NCBI GenBank assembly: GCA_029432775.1
Contig: JAROAZ010000014.1
Location: forward strand, 1 to 64,000
From: Pontiellaceae bacterium B12227
GTDB taxonomy: Bacteria > Verrucomicrobiota > Kiritimatiellia > Kiritimatiellales > Pontiellaceae
Direction of reading: 5' to 3'
Length of the DNA stretch: 64,000 nucleotides
The notes below the pieces were generated by a model, which was not told the DNA's origin, made no database searches, and was given only the letters and a program-made list of their open reading frames with translations. Positions 16,593-24,457 of this stretch are shown here, in pieces (position 1 is the stretch's first letter; each line of letters opens with the position of its first letter). A program made the position numbers and the translations under genes.

Positions 16593-19500
16593 ATGAAAAT
16601 TTTTAAATTTGTACTGGTGGGTTATACTGTTCTGGCTTCCTTAGGCATTCAGGCCCAGTCTCTGAATGTGGATGATGGGGTAACCAATGTGTTCAGTGCG
16701 GACTACAGCATCGGCGCCACCAACCTGTTGATTGGTGTTACCACAAATAACAATGTGCTTCAGGTTAACAACGGGGCAACGTTTACCGCAGGCCATGTTT
16801 TCACGGGCTACAGTTCCGCAGATAATCGACTGGAAGCGGTGAATGGCGCAACGATTGATGTGAGTGGCCTGATTGTTGGGGTTTTTGAAAATGCTTCGAA
16901 CAATACTGTGACGGTCTCCGGCGGAACGATCGATGTGGATGGGAACCTCGTGGTGGGTCAGGTCGGAGGAGATAATCGTTTGGAAGTGTCGGATCAAGGC
17001 TCTTTGAGCAGTGAAGAGGCCTGGGTCGGCTATACCAGTACTTCAGACGACAATGTGGTGCTGGTTTCCGGCACCGATTCCGAATGGATCAACTCGGGGG
17101 CGCTGACGATTGGGACCAACGGGAACAGTGGAAACTTTGTTACGGTTACGAACGGCGGGCATATTTCGGTGGGGTCTCTCGAGATTCTCGAGACGGATGA
17201 TAACGGGTTTGATCTGGATCGGGGCGGACAGCTGACTGTGACGGACGGTTTTGATGCGTCGATGGACGGATTTAATTATAATGAAGGCAGCGCGCTGTAT
17301 GTCGGCGGTCTGCTGACCGGCATGACGAACGGTATTGAAGGTGAACGCACGTTGGGCATTGTCGGCGAATGGGACCAGGCCGGCATGGATGTTTCTGTGG
17401 GCAGTGCCTCCGATGAAAACAGTCTGGTGGTTCAGGACGGTGGTCTTGTGACGGCAGACAATCTGACGGTGGGAGCCGGTTCCAATACGACTGACAACAC
17501 CGTGTCTGTATTAGGCAACAGTTCCGAGTTAAATGTGGCCGGAACGGTGACGGTTGGTTCGTTGATGAGCTCCAATAATGCGGTGGAGCTTTCTTCCAGC
17601 GGAAAAATGACGATTGGAACCGGCCTGACGATCAATAGCAATAATACATTTACGGTTCGAGACTACGGCCATCTGGTTGCAAAGTTTGATTTCAATGCTT
17701 CGCAAGCCGGTTTTGATTTAGGCACAACCGGCATTCTGGAAACGACCGGAACGCTGACCGGCATGACCAATGTTTTGGAGAATGGACGCTCCGTTCGTTT
17801 GAGCGGCGGTGGAACCTGGGCGGCCGGAGGTTTAGTGCTGGGCGAGAGTACTTCCGGTAACTCGGTTGAAGTTACCTCGGGGGGCGTGTTGGGCTCAACA
17901 GACGCCGTTCTCGGTGCTTCGGCCGGCTCGGATAGAAACAGCGTACTGGTGGATGGGGCCGGATCTGTCTGGACCGATGGCGGAGCAGTAACGATTGGTG
18001 ACGCGGGCAGTTACAATACTGTTACGGTGAGTGACAGTGCCAAAGTGACCAGTTCGGGATTGAGCCTGGGTGTGTCAGGGGATCATAACACCGCCACCAT
18101 TTCGGGTGCTGCTGAGTGGGAATCGGGAGATGTCTCTCTGGGAGTGGCCGGTTCGAACAACCGCATTGTTGTTGAAGACGGCGGTGAATTAGAGAGCGGA
18201 ACGGTTGAAATCGGTGGAACCGGAACCGAAAACCATGGTTGGGTAAGCGGCGCGGGGGCCCTTTGGACAACGACCGGAGATGTGGCGATCAGCGGGGCGG
18301 GGAATGCGCTTAACCTGACTGATGGCGGCAAGCTTGATGCCGGAGGGCAGCTGGCTGTGACAAGCGGGGCGGATTTGAAGTTTGAAACTGGTGCGCAGGC
18401 GACTGCGGCCAGTTATTATCAGGATGGTTCTTCGGTGATGCAGTTTGACAACATGACCAATAATCCAGCAACTCCATTGGTTATTGTTTCAGGGGCGGCC
18501 ACGATTGAAGATGGAGCCATTTTCGAATATACAGGCTCAATCAGTAATGTGGGGGTTGGTGTTACCTACAGTAATCGCTTGATTGAATCGACCTCATTGG
18601 TGGCCGATCTGGATGCTCTGATCGGTATTTCATCAAACAATCTGCTGGGAGTCGAATTTCTGGCCCAGGATGATGATCTTTATTTTGAGATCCTGCGTCA
18701 GAGTCTGGCAGAAGCGGCCGGGTTTGACCCCGGCACCCAGATGCATGAGATCTCCGACGAGATTGATTCAATTTCCACCAATACCAGTGTGGCGAATCAG
18801 CAGACGGCGGTGAATCAGCTGGGGCTGCTCGGGCAGGTGGACGGATCCACAAAAAACGCCCAACTCACGCAGCTTTACGAGCGTGGCGCGCCGACATATA
18901 TGCACATGGAAGGCATGCTGGAAGGGATGCGTCAGGTTAAGCGCAGCGGCGTGATGCCCGATTCCATGTGGCCGGTCGGGGCGGGCGGTCCGCATCTTTA
19001 TGGCGATCAGGTGAAGGGCTGGATGAAAGGATATGGAAGCTGGGCCTCGCAGGATGGTGCCGATTCATATGCTTCCTACGATCAGGACCTGTTTGGTGTG
19101 GTGCTCGGTTTCGATAAAGCATTCGGCGATTTGCTGGCCGGTCTGGCCGGTGGTTATACTTCATCTGATATCAGCCAGGACGATGGCGACAGCAGCGAAT
19201 CGAGTATTGGGTACGGCATGCTGTATGGTTCCTGGGGATCGTCTGCCTGGTTTGCGGATGCGAGCCTCGCTTTTGGTATGGGGTCGGTGAAAAACCAAAC
19301 CGGCACGATGTTCGATAATTCCGCCGAATTCGATTCCAGCCAGCTGGCTTTCTATCTGGGCGGCGGAAAAGAGCTCCTCTTCAGCGACGACCGGTTGATT
19401 GTGACCCCCTCGGCCGGCGTGCTCGGCAGCTTTTATATGCAGGATGGCTATACCGAAAAGGCTGTCAATGCGGTTGCCCGGAAGGTAGACGATTATGACC

Positions 19501-19832
19501 GTTTCAGTTTCCGTTCTGAATTCGGCGTTCAGGCTGTTTTTCATAAGGAACTGAAGAAAAATGTGCTGATGCCGGAAGCCCATGTGAATTGGCTGCATGA
19601 ATTTAATGACGATGAAGATGTGGTCGGTTATTCGCTGGTGGGCGGAACGGGCAGTTACAGTTTCGGTATGCAGGCGCCTGTCGCCGACATCTTCGAAGTG
19701 GGTGTCGGGCTCTCTTTGTGGGCCGAGAGCCAAAGCGATGTTACCTATGAATGGTCTATCGGTTTTGACAGCCGTTTCGGCAGTGGCTACAGCGCCAGTA
19801 CACTCGGCGCCCGTTTGGTGGCTGAATTCTAA
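16593..19832 (+). CDS. Type V autotransporter with T5SS/PEP-CTERM-type repeats
   Basis: 1079 residues from the ATG at 16593, chosen because CAGGGGTG precedes it and it yields a clean signal peptide (FVLVGYTVLASLGIQAQ). The passenger, about 20-780, repeats units like VLVSGTDSEWINSGALTIGTNG...VTVTNGG, the pattern of the T5SS/PEP-CTERM-associated repeat (TIGR04393), folding as a beta-helix. The C-terminal barrel, about 800-1079 (VKGWMKGYGSWASQDGADSYASYDQDLFGVVLG to GARLVAEF), is paralogous to that of the divergent gene at 12901. Probably a surface adhesin or scaffold. It is followed 3 bp after the stop by a dispersed palindrome. Confidence 0.88.
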   Translation: MKIFKFVLVGYTVLASLGIQAQSLNVDDGVTNVFSADYSIGATNLLIGVTTNNNVLQVNNGATFTAGHVFTGYSSADNRLEAVNGATIDVSGLIVGVFENASNNTVTVSGGTIDVDGNLVVGQVGGDNRLEVSDQGSLSSEEAWVGYTSTSDDNVVLVSGTDSEWINSGALTIGTNGNSGNFVTVTNGGHISVGSLEILETDDNGFDLDRGGQLTVTDGFDASMDGFNYNEGSALYVGGLLTGMTNGIEGERTLGIVGEWDQAGMDVSVGSASDENSLVVQDGGLVTADNLTVGAGSNTTDNTVSVLGNSSELNVAGTVTVGSLMSSNNAVELSSSGKMTIGTGLTINSNNTFTVRDYGHLVAKFDFNASQAGFDLGTTGILETTGTLTGMTNVLENGRSVRLSGGGTWAAGGLVLGESTSGNSVEVTSGGVLGSTDAVLGASAGSDRNSVLVDGAGSVWTDGGAVTIGDAGSYNTVTVSDSAKVTSSGLSLGVSGDHNTATISGAAEWESGDVSLGVAGSNNRIVVEDGGELESGTVEIGGTGTENHGWVSGAGALWTTTGDVAISGAGNALNLTDGGKLDAGGQLAVTSGADLKFETGAQATAASYYQDGSSVMQFDNMTNNPATPLVIVSGAATIEDGAIFEYTGSISNVGVGVTYSNRLIESTSLVADLDALIGISSNNLLGVEFLAQDDDLYFEILRQSLAEAAGFDPGTQMHEISDEIDSISTNTSVANQQTAVNQLGLLGQVDGSTKNAQLTQLYERGAPTYMHMEGMLEGMRQVKRSGVMPDSMWPVGAGGPHLYGDQVKGWMKGYGSWASQDGADSYASYDQDLFGVVLGFDKAFGDLLAGLAGGYTSSDISQDDGDSSESSIGYGMLYGSWGSSAWFADASLAFGMGSVKNQTGTMFDNSAEFDSSQLAFYLGGGKELLFSDDRLIVTPSAGVLGSFYMQDGYTEKAVNAVARKVDDYDRFSFRSEFGVQAVFHKELKKNVLMPEAHVNWLHEFNDDEDVVGYSLVGGTGSYSFGMQAPVADIFEVGVGLSLWAESQSDVTYEWSIGFDSRFGSGYSASTLGARLVAEF

Positions 19833-19835
19833 TTT

Positions 19836-19850
19836 TTCCAATGCCTGGAA
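19836..19850. repeat. TTCCARNNNYTGGAA palindrome, after a stop codon
   Basis: Perfect arms, centre ATGCC, beginning 3 bp after the autotransporter stop. Confidence 0.95.
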
Positions 19851-19925
19851 CTGTGGAGGGCCGGGGCGACAGTGATCAGTGCTGCGATGCCCGGCGAGGC
19901 CGCCGCCCCTCGGGTTGCCCTGTGC

Positions 19926-19954
19926 TTGACCTGCGGGGGTTGCTCGGGTAGCTT
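19926..19954 (+). promoter_or_regulatory. Sigma-70-type promoter of lepA
   Basis: TTGACC at 19926-19931, a 17-bp spacer, and TAGCTT at 19949-19954. The start codon is at 20008. Confidence 0.6.
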
Positions 19955-20007
19955 GTGCGCTCGTTTTTTGTGGGTGGATTTTACCCGGAACCCTTTTTTG
20001 TAACTTT

Positions 20008-21813
20008 ATGAACGATCTTAGTTTAGTCCGAAATTTTTCAATCATTGCGCATATCGATCACGGAAAGTCGACACTGGCCGACCGCATGATGGAGCTCACT
20101 CACACGGTTGAAGACCGCAAGATGAAGGAGCAGTTGCTCGATTCAATGGATCTCGAGCGTGAGCGCGGCATCACCATCAAAGCGCATCCGGTAACGATGA
20201 AATACAAGGCGAAGGATGGAAAGATCTATACCTTCAACCTGATCGATACGCCCGGCCACGTAGACTTTTCCTACGAAGTGTCCCGCAGTCTGCAGGCCTG
20301 CGAAGGAGCCATTCTGGTGGTCGATGCTTCGCAGGGCGTGGAAGCGCAGACGGTTTCGAATACCTATCTGGCGACCGAAAACGGCCTTGAGATTCTGCCG
20401 GTGCTGAACAAAATCGAAATGCCTAACGCGGATATCGATGAGGTTTGCCAGCAGATCGAGGATATTCTGGCCATCGAGGCCACTGACGCGCTCCAGGTGA
20501 GCGCCAAAAAAGGGGTCGGCATTGAGGCCGTACTCGAAGCGGTGGTTGAGCGGTTTCCGCCGCCGTCGCCGGCACCGGATAAGTATGCGCGTGCCTTGGT
20601 TTTTGATTCGAAATACGATGCGTTCCGCGGCGTTGTGGTTTATATGCGTCTCTTTTCCGGCGCGCTGAAGGCCGGCGATAAAGTGCAGGTGATGAGCACG
20701 GGCGAAAACTACGAAATTAAAGAAGTCGGCATTTTTACTCCGGAAATGGAGAAGTGCAAGGTGCTGGAAGAGGGCTCGGTTGGCTATGTGATTGCCAATA
20801 TTAAAGATGCGTCCGAAATCCAGATCGGCGATACGCTGACCAATTCAAAAATGCCGGCTCCTGATGCGCTCCCCGGATTCAAGGAAATTCATCCGATGGT
20901 GTTCTCCGGCATTTATCCGGTGGAAACCTCCGATTATGAAAAGCTCGGCACGAGTATGGATAAGCTGCGCCTGAATGATGCGTCGTTCAGTTTTCAGGCG
21001 GAATCCTCCATCGCACTGGGCTTCGGTTTCCGCTGCGGCTTCCTCGGCTTGCTGCACATGGAAATCATTATGGAGCGCCTGCGCCGCGAATATAATCTCG
21101 ATATTATTTCTTCGTATCCAAACGTGGTGTATCGCGTGATCATGAGCAACGGCGAGGTGCGGGAGATTGATAATCCGATGTATCTGCCTGATATGAGTAA
21201 TGTTCAGCATATTGAAGAACCGATGATCAACACGACCATCATTTGCCCGACCGATTATCTGGGTGAAATGATGAAGCTGATCATGGATCGGCGCGGGGAC
21301 ATTACGAAAACGGACTCGATTGACGGGCACCGGGTCATGCTGACCTGCTATATGCCGTTGAACGAAGTCCTGATTGATTTTTACGACAAGCTCAAGACGA
21401 TCAGCCGCGGTTATGCCTCGATGGATTATGAATATGCCGACTATCAGGAATCTGAGCTGGTGCGGATGGATATCATGATTCACGGCGAAGTGGTGGACGC
21501 GTTCTCCAGTATTCTGCACCGGTCCAAGGCCGAGTTCCGGGGCCGGCAGATGTGCAAATCGCTGCTCGATGTCATTCCGCGGCAGGCTTTTGCGGTGGCG
21601 CTTCAGGCGGCGGTGAACGGCAAGGTGATTGCCCGGGAAACGATCCGGGCCTACCGGAAAGATGTGACGGCCAAGTGTTACGGCGGCGATATTTCCCGTA
21701 AGCGCAAGTTGCTCGAGCGCCAGAAGGAAGGTAAGAAAAAGCTGAAGGCGATCGGTAAGGTGAACATTCCGCAGGAAGCCTTCATTGCCGTCCTGAAGAC
21801 GAATAATAAGTGA
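20008..21813 (+). CDS. lepA: Elongation factor 4 (ribosome back-translocase)
   Basis: 601 residues, standard length. GTPase motifs: G1 HIDHGKST, G2 RERGITIKA, G3 DTPGHVDF, G4 NKIEMPNAD (NKxD-like). The LepA-specific C-terminal domain is seen in YRKDVTAKCYGGDISRKRKLLERQKEGKKKLK. It acts on stalled ribosomes in the cytoplasm. It is followed by lepB 77 bp downstream, the common bacterial lepA-lepB order. No dispersed palindrome in the gene. Confidence 0.97.
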   Translation: MNDLSLVRNFSIIAHIDHGKSTLADRMMELTHTVEDRKMKEQLLDSMDLERERGITIKAHPVTMKYKAKDGKIYTFNLIDTPGHVDFSYEVSRSLQACEGAILVVDASQGVEAQTVSNTYLATENGLEILPVLNKIEMPNADIDEVCQQIEDILAIEATDALQVSAKKGVGIEAVLEAVVERFPPPSPAPDKYARALVFDSKYDAFRGVVVYMRLFSGALKAGDKVQVMSTGENYEIKEVGIFTPEMEKCKVLEEGSVGYVIANIKDASEIQIGDTLTNSKMPAPDALPGFKEIHPMVFSGIYPVETSDYEKLGTSMDKLRLNDASFSFQAESSIALGFGFRCGFLGLLHMEIIMERLRREYNLDIISSYPNVVYRVIMSNGEVREIDNPMYLPDMSNVQHIEEPMINTTIICPTDYLGEMMKLIMDRRGDITKTDSIDGHRVMLTCYMPLNEVLIDFYDKLKTISRGYASMDYEYADYQESELVRMDIMIHGEVVDAFSSILHRSKAEFRGRQMCKSLLDVIPRQAFAVALQAAVNGKVIARETIRAYRKDVTAKCYGGDISRKRKLLERQKEGKKKLKAIGKVNIPQEAFIAVLKTNNK

Positions 21814-21890
21814 GACAGGCACTAGGTTTTAGGCGCTAGGGACTATGTTGCTCATGCCTAATGCCTGCAGCCTTTCCCGAAGGGAAGAAT

Positions 21891-22976
21891 ATGATTAATT
21901 TGCTGAAGAAACGAAAACTGAAAAAGCAGCTGAAGGAATATCTTCATATGGCGCGTCACGCGCGCCACATGCGCGAGGATATTGCGGACCCGGCCGATTT
22001 GGCCGCGTTGATTGCCGCAGAAGCGGTGGTGCAGGAGATTCGGCGCACGGGCGAGGGCGATGTTGAAAAATCGGTTGAAGCCCTGGAGGAAGCTGCAAAT
22101 AAAGTTTATCCTTTTGCACGGAAAACCGGCGCTATGGAGTGGACGGAAACCATTATTGTGGCGCTTGGTGCTGCGATGGCAATTCGGGCCTTTTTCTTTC
22201 AGCCGTTTAAAATCCCGACCGGCTCTATGCAGCCGACCTTGAACGGGATTACGATTGAGGAGCAGGCGGAACCCGGTATTTTTGACAACCCACTCACAAA
22301 ATTTCCAAAGTGGTTGATCACGGGGACCTCTTATAAGGAGATTCGGGCAAAGGCTTCCGGTCCGCTGAATCGTCAGAACAGCTTCGTGGATCGCGACAAG
22401 CTGGTGCTGGATATCGGCGGGGTGGAGCACAAGATTCCGAGCTACATGAATGGAATGCTGCAGGCCAAGTCTTTTTACGAGAAGGGCGATGTGATCGTTT
22501 CCGCCCGGGTCATTGCCGGCGACCATATTCTGGTCAATAAAATGAAGTATAATTTCATGAAACCCGAGCGCGGCGATATTTCGGTGTTCGATACCCGTCA
22601 CATCGACCATGCGCAAGTGCGGGCGGATACGTTCTATATTAAGCGTATGGTGGGGCTTCCGGATGAAAAGATTCAGATTCAGAACCGCCGCCTGGTGGCC
22701 GACGGGAAAATTGTTTCCGAACCGCCCATGTTCGAAACCATTGCCACCGATCCGATATACAGCGGCGGGCATGCCACCACGCCGGGATCGCGCCTGGTGG
22801 ATCAGGACGATTTTATTCAACTCGGGGACGATGAATATCTGATGATGGGGGATAATACGAAGCCGAACATGAGCCTCGATGGCCGGTTTTTCGGCGGGGT
22901 GCCGCGTGAAGATTTTCAGGGACCGGCCATTTTTGTTTACTGGCCGTTCCGTAATCATTGGGGCATTGTTCGTTAG
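21891..22976 (+). CDS. lepB: Signal peptidase I
   Basis: 361 residues from the ATG at 21891, which follows AAGGGAAG; an in-frame ATG at 21861 has no such site. A charged helical extension at 1-75 precedes one membrane segment (WTETIIVALGAAMAIRAFFF). The catalytic Ser lies in IPTGSMQPTL and the general-base Lys in YIKRMVGLPDEKIQI, the S26 pair. The C-terminal signature is YLMMGDNTKPNMSLDGRFFGGV, with Asn/Ser replacing part of the usual GDNRxxSxDSR. It cleaves signal peptides of the many exported proteins seen here. Confidence 0.94.
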   Translation: MINLLKKRKLKKQLKEYLHMARHARHMREDIADPADLAALIAAEAVVQEIRRTGEGDVEKSVEALEEAANKVYPFARKTGAMEWTETIIVALGAAMAIRAFFFQPFKIPTGSMQPTLNGITIEEQAEPGIFDNPLTKFPKWLITGTSYKEIRAKASGPLNRQNSFVDRDKLVLDIGGVEHKIPSYMNGMLQAKSFYEKGDVIVSARVIAGDHILVNKMKYNFMKPERGDISVFDTRHIDHAQVRADTFYIKRMVGLPDEKIQIQNRRLVADGKIVSEPPMFETIATDPIYSGGHATTPGSRLVDQDDFIQLGDDEYLMMGDNTKPNMSLDGRFFGGVPREDFQGPAIFVYWPFRNHWGIVR

Positions 22977-23001
22977 CCACGAAAAATGAACCATTTGCGG
23001 G

Positions 23002-23029
23002 TTGACTTCAAAATCGGCTCCGCTACTAT
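23002..23029 (+). promoter_or_regulatory. Sigma-70-type promoter of rpsT
   Basis: TTGACT at 23002-23007, a 16-bp spacer, and TACTAT at 23024-23029. A variant of the dispersed palindrome with a 6-base centre (23040-23055) lies near the expected start of transcription. Confidence 0.65.
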
Positions 23030-23082
23030 CCGATCTCTTTTCCAGAAATCTGGAACGAATTTTTTAAAACGGAGTATCTAAA

Positions 23083-23346
23083 ATGCCGAATCTTAAAAGT
23101 GCAAAGAAAAGAATGCGTCAGAACGTTGTGTGTCACGACCGTAATATCCAGGTCCGTACCCGCATCAAATCTGCGCGTCGCAGCATGATGGAAGCACTGG
23201 AAGCCAAGGACGCTGAAGCGGGTCAGACTGCATTGAGCACCTACAGTTCCGTGCTCGATAAAGCTGCTAAAGCCGGTGTGATCAAGAAGAACACCGCAAT
23301 TCGCCGCAAGACGAATGCTGCGAACGGCCTGCGCAAGATTGCTTAA
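23083..23346 (+). CDS. rpsT: 30S ribosomal protein bS20
   Basis: 87 residues, normal length. N-terminal MPNLKSAKKRMRQNVV and the helical MMEALEAKDAEAGQTALSTYSSVLDKAAKAGVIKKNTAIRRK are typical of S20, which binds 16S rRNA in the small subunit. It has its own promoter and a strong terminator. Confidence 0.96.
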   Translation: MPNLKSAKKRMRQNVVCHDRNIQVRTRIKSARRSMMEALEAKDAEAGQTALSTYSSVLDKAAKAGVIKKNTAIRRKTNAANGLRKIA

Positions 23347-23353
23347 GTAATCT

Positions 23354-23368
23354 TTCCAGCGCTTGGAA
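23354..23368. repeat. TTCCARNNNYTGGAA palindrome, after a stop codon
   Basis: Perfect arms, centre GCGCT, between the rpsT stop (7 bp) and its terminator stem. Confidence 0.95.
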
Positions 23369-23393
23369 AACCCGCTGTGGAGCGGGTTTTTTT
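23367..23393 (+). terminator. Rho-independent terminator of rpsT
   Basis: AACCCGCT / AGCGGGTT stem with a 4-base loop and a run of seven T. Confidence 0.9.
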
Positions 23394-23709
23394 GTGCCTG
23401 TAGAGTTTAGCTCATAAAGCGATTAGGCCCATTTGCAGAGTATAAATGCGATTATACCAGATTAACCTGAGTTGTATTTGTTGGCCACAAAAGGCATGAA
23501 AACTCTGCTGTTCGGGTCTTTGTGTTAAATTGGGCGCTAATCGCTTTCAATTATGTGCTTTTTTGTGGCCATCCATTTGCCCGCAGGCAGAGAAATCAAT
23601 TCTATTCAGTTTAATTTCGTATTACTCCCGGGGCTGTTGCGTCGTGCGGAAATTTCTAACGCATGTTGCACAAAGCGAATTTCAGGTTCCATGATGTGGA
23701 AAGGCGCTG
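23394..23709. other. Gene-free stretch with a decayed palindromic repeat
   Basis: No supportable gene. Bases 23482-23570 look like a worn member of the GGCCACAA...TTGTGGCC repeat seen at 37609 and 42699. An open frame at 23553-23879 has no coding character and runs over the terminator and end of the minus-strand gene. Confidence 0.5.
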
Positions 23710-23744
23710 AAAAAAGAAAAGCCCCGTCCAATATATGGCGGAGC
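23710..23744 (-). terminator. Terminator of the small Cys-rich protein gene
   Basis: GCTCCG / CGGGGC stem (23739-23744 with 23721-23726, one wobble pair), followed on the minus strand by TTTTCTTTTTT. Confidence 0.65.
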
Positions 23745-23773
23745 ATTTGTTTGCAGGCTTTCAGCGATTGGAA

Positions 23774-24085
23774 CTATTTCTTTGAGGTTCGGCAGAATTC
23801 CCGTCCCAGTCCGCAGGTTGCAAAATGGGTGCATTTCCGGGCGCAGTATTCTTTTCGCCACTTCGGGGCACAGCCATAGTAGCCGTTGTGCAGGAAATCC
23901 TCTTCGGCTTCTTCCCACTCGACATACCGGCCCAGGCGCTCGCCCATGTACCACTTATTTTCATCAACGGCTATCCGATACTGGTCAACCTGCCAGTCCT
24001 TCAGTTTCTTGAAAGCCTGACAACCCGTTTTCTTCGTCGTACCTGTGCATGCCGCTGATGCTTGTAACTCAGCTTCTTTAATCAT
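23774..24085 (-). CDS. Small Cys-rich conserved protein of unknown function
   Basis: 103 residues from the ATG at 24085; a longer frame to 24145 would add a tail with no ribosome site. The core DQYRIAVDENKWYMGERLGRYVEWEEAEEDFLHNGY is strongly patterned (Trp, Tyr, acidic). It is followed by C-terminal cysteines in YGCAPKWRKEYCARKCTHFATCGLGREFC, spaced as in a small metal or Fe-S site. I recall similar short proteins in other PVC genomes but no assigned function. It stands alone with its own terminator. Confidence 0.7.
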   Translation of the reverse strand: MIKEAELQASAACTGTTKKTGCQAFKKLKDWQVDQYRIAVDENKWYMGERLGRYVEWEEAEEDFLHNGYYGCAPKWRKEYCARKCTHFATCGLGREFCRTSKK

Positions 24086-24457
24086 AACCCAAACAACTCC
24101 AACAACTGACGACACACTAGGGTCACGGTATGAGACGGGCAACAAAAAATATGACCTTTATTGGAATAAGTGAGATATGCTCGATAAAACGCGGAATATA
24201 TCCTGTTTAAATTATCCAACGGAGCGGAGGTTAGTTGGCTTGGAGCATCTAAGGTGCCGCTGGTGGATTGTGTAATACCTGCTGAAAACGCTCGAACTTT
24301 CTTAACGAGATGCAATGCTGAAAACAAAAGACTGTTTGCTCAGGGGTAAGTAGGATAAACTGGTTCTGAACAATTGTTATAAAGTTTAACTTGAGAGCGG
24401 GAAGTGCAGGCTGTGGGGTGCGTCATTCGGCTCAGGGGCTTGCAAAAAGGAATAGGC
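24086..24457. other. Upstream region of the ovothiol operon, no gene seen
   Basis: 372 bp without a supportable gene. AT-rich around 24330-24400. The ribosome site of ovoA (AAAAAGGAA) is at its end. No clear promoter hexamers or operator palindrome. Confidence 0.4.

Noticed and set aside
22977-23001. GCCACGAAAAATGAACC as a repeat element
   Set aside because: Only a single half-arm; too short to call.
23553-23879. Possible small gene after rpsT on the plus strand
   Set aside because: It runs across a terminator and into the antisense of the Cys-rich gene, with no coding signature.
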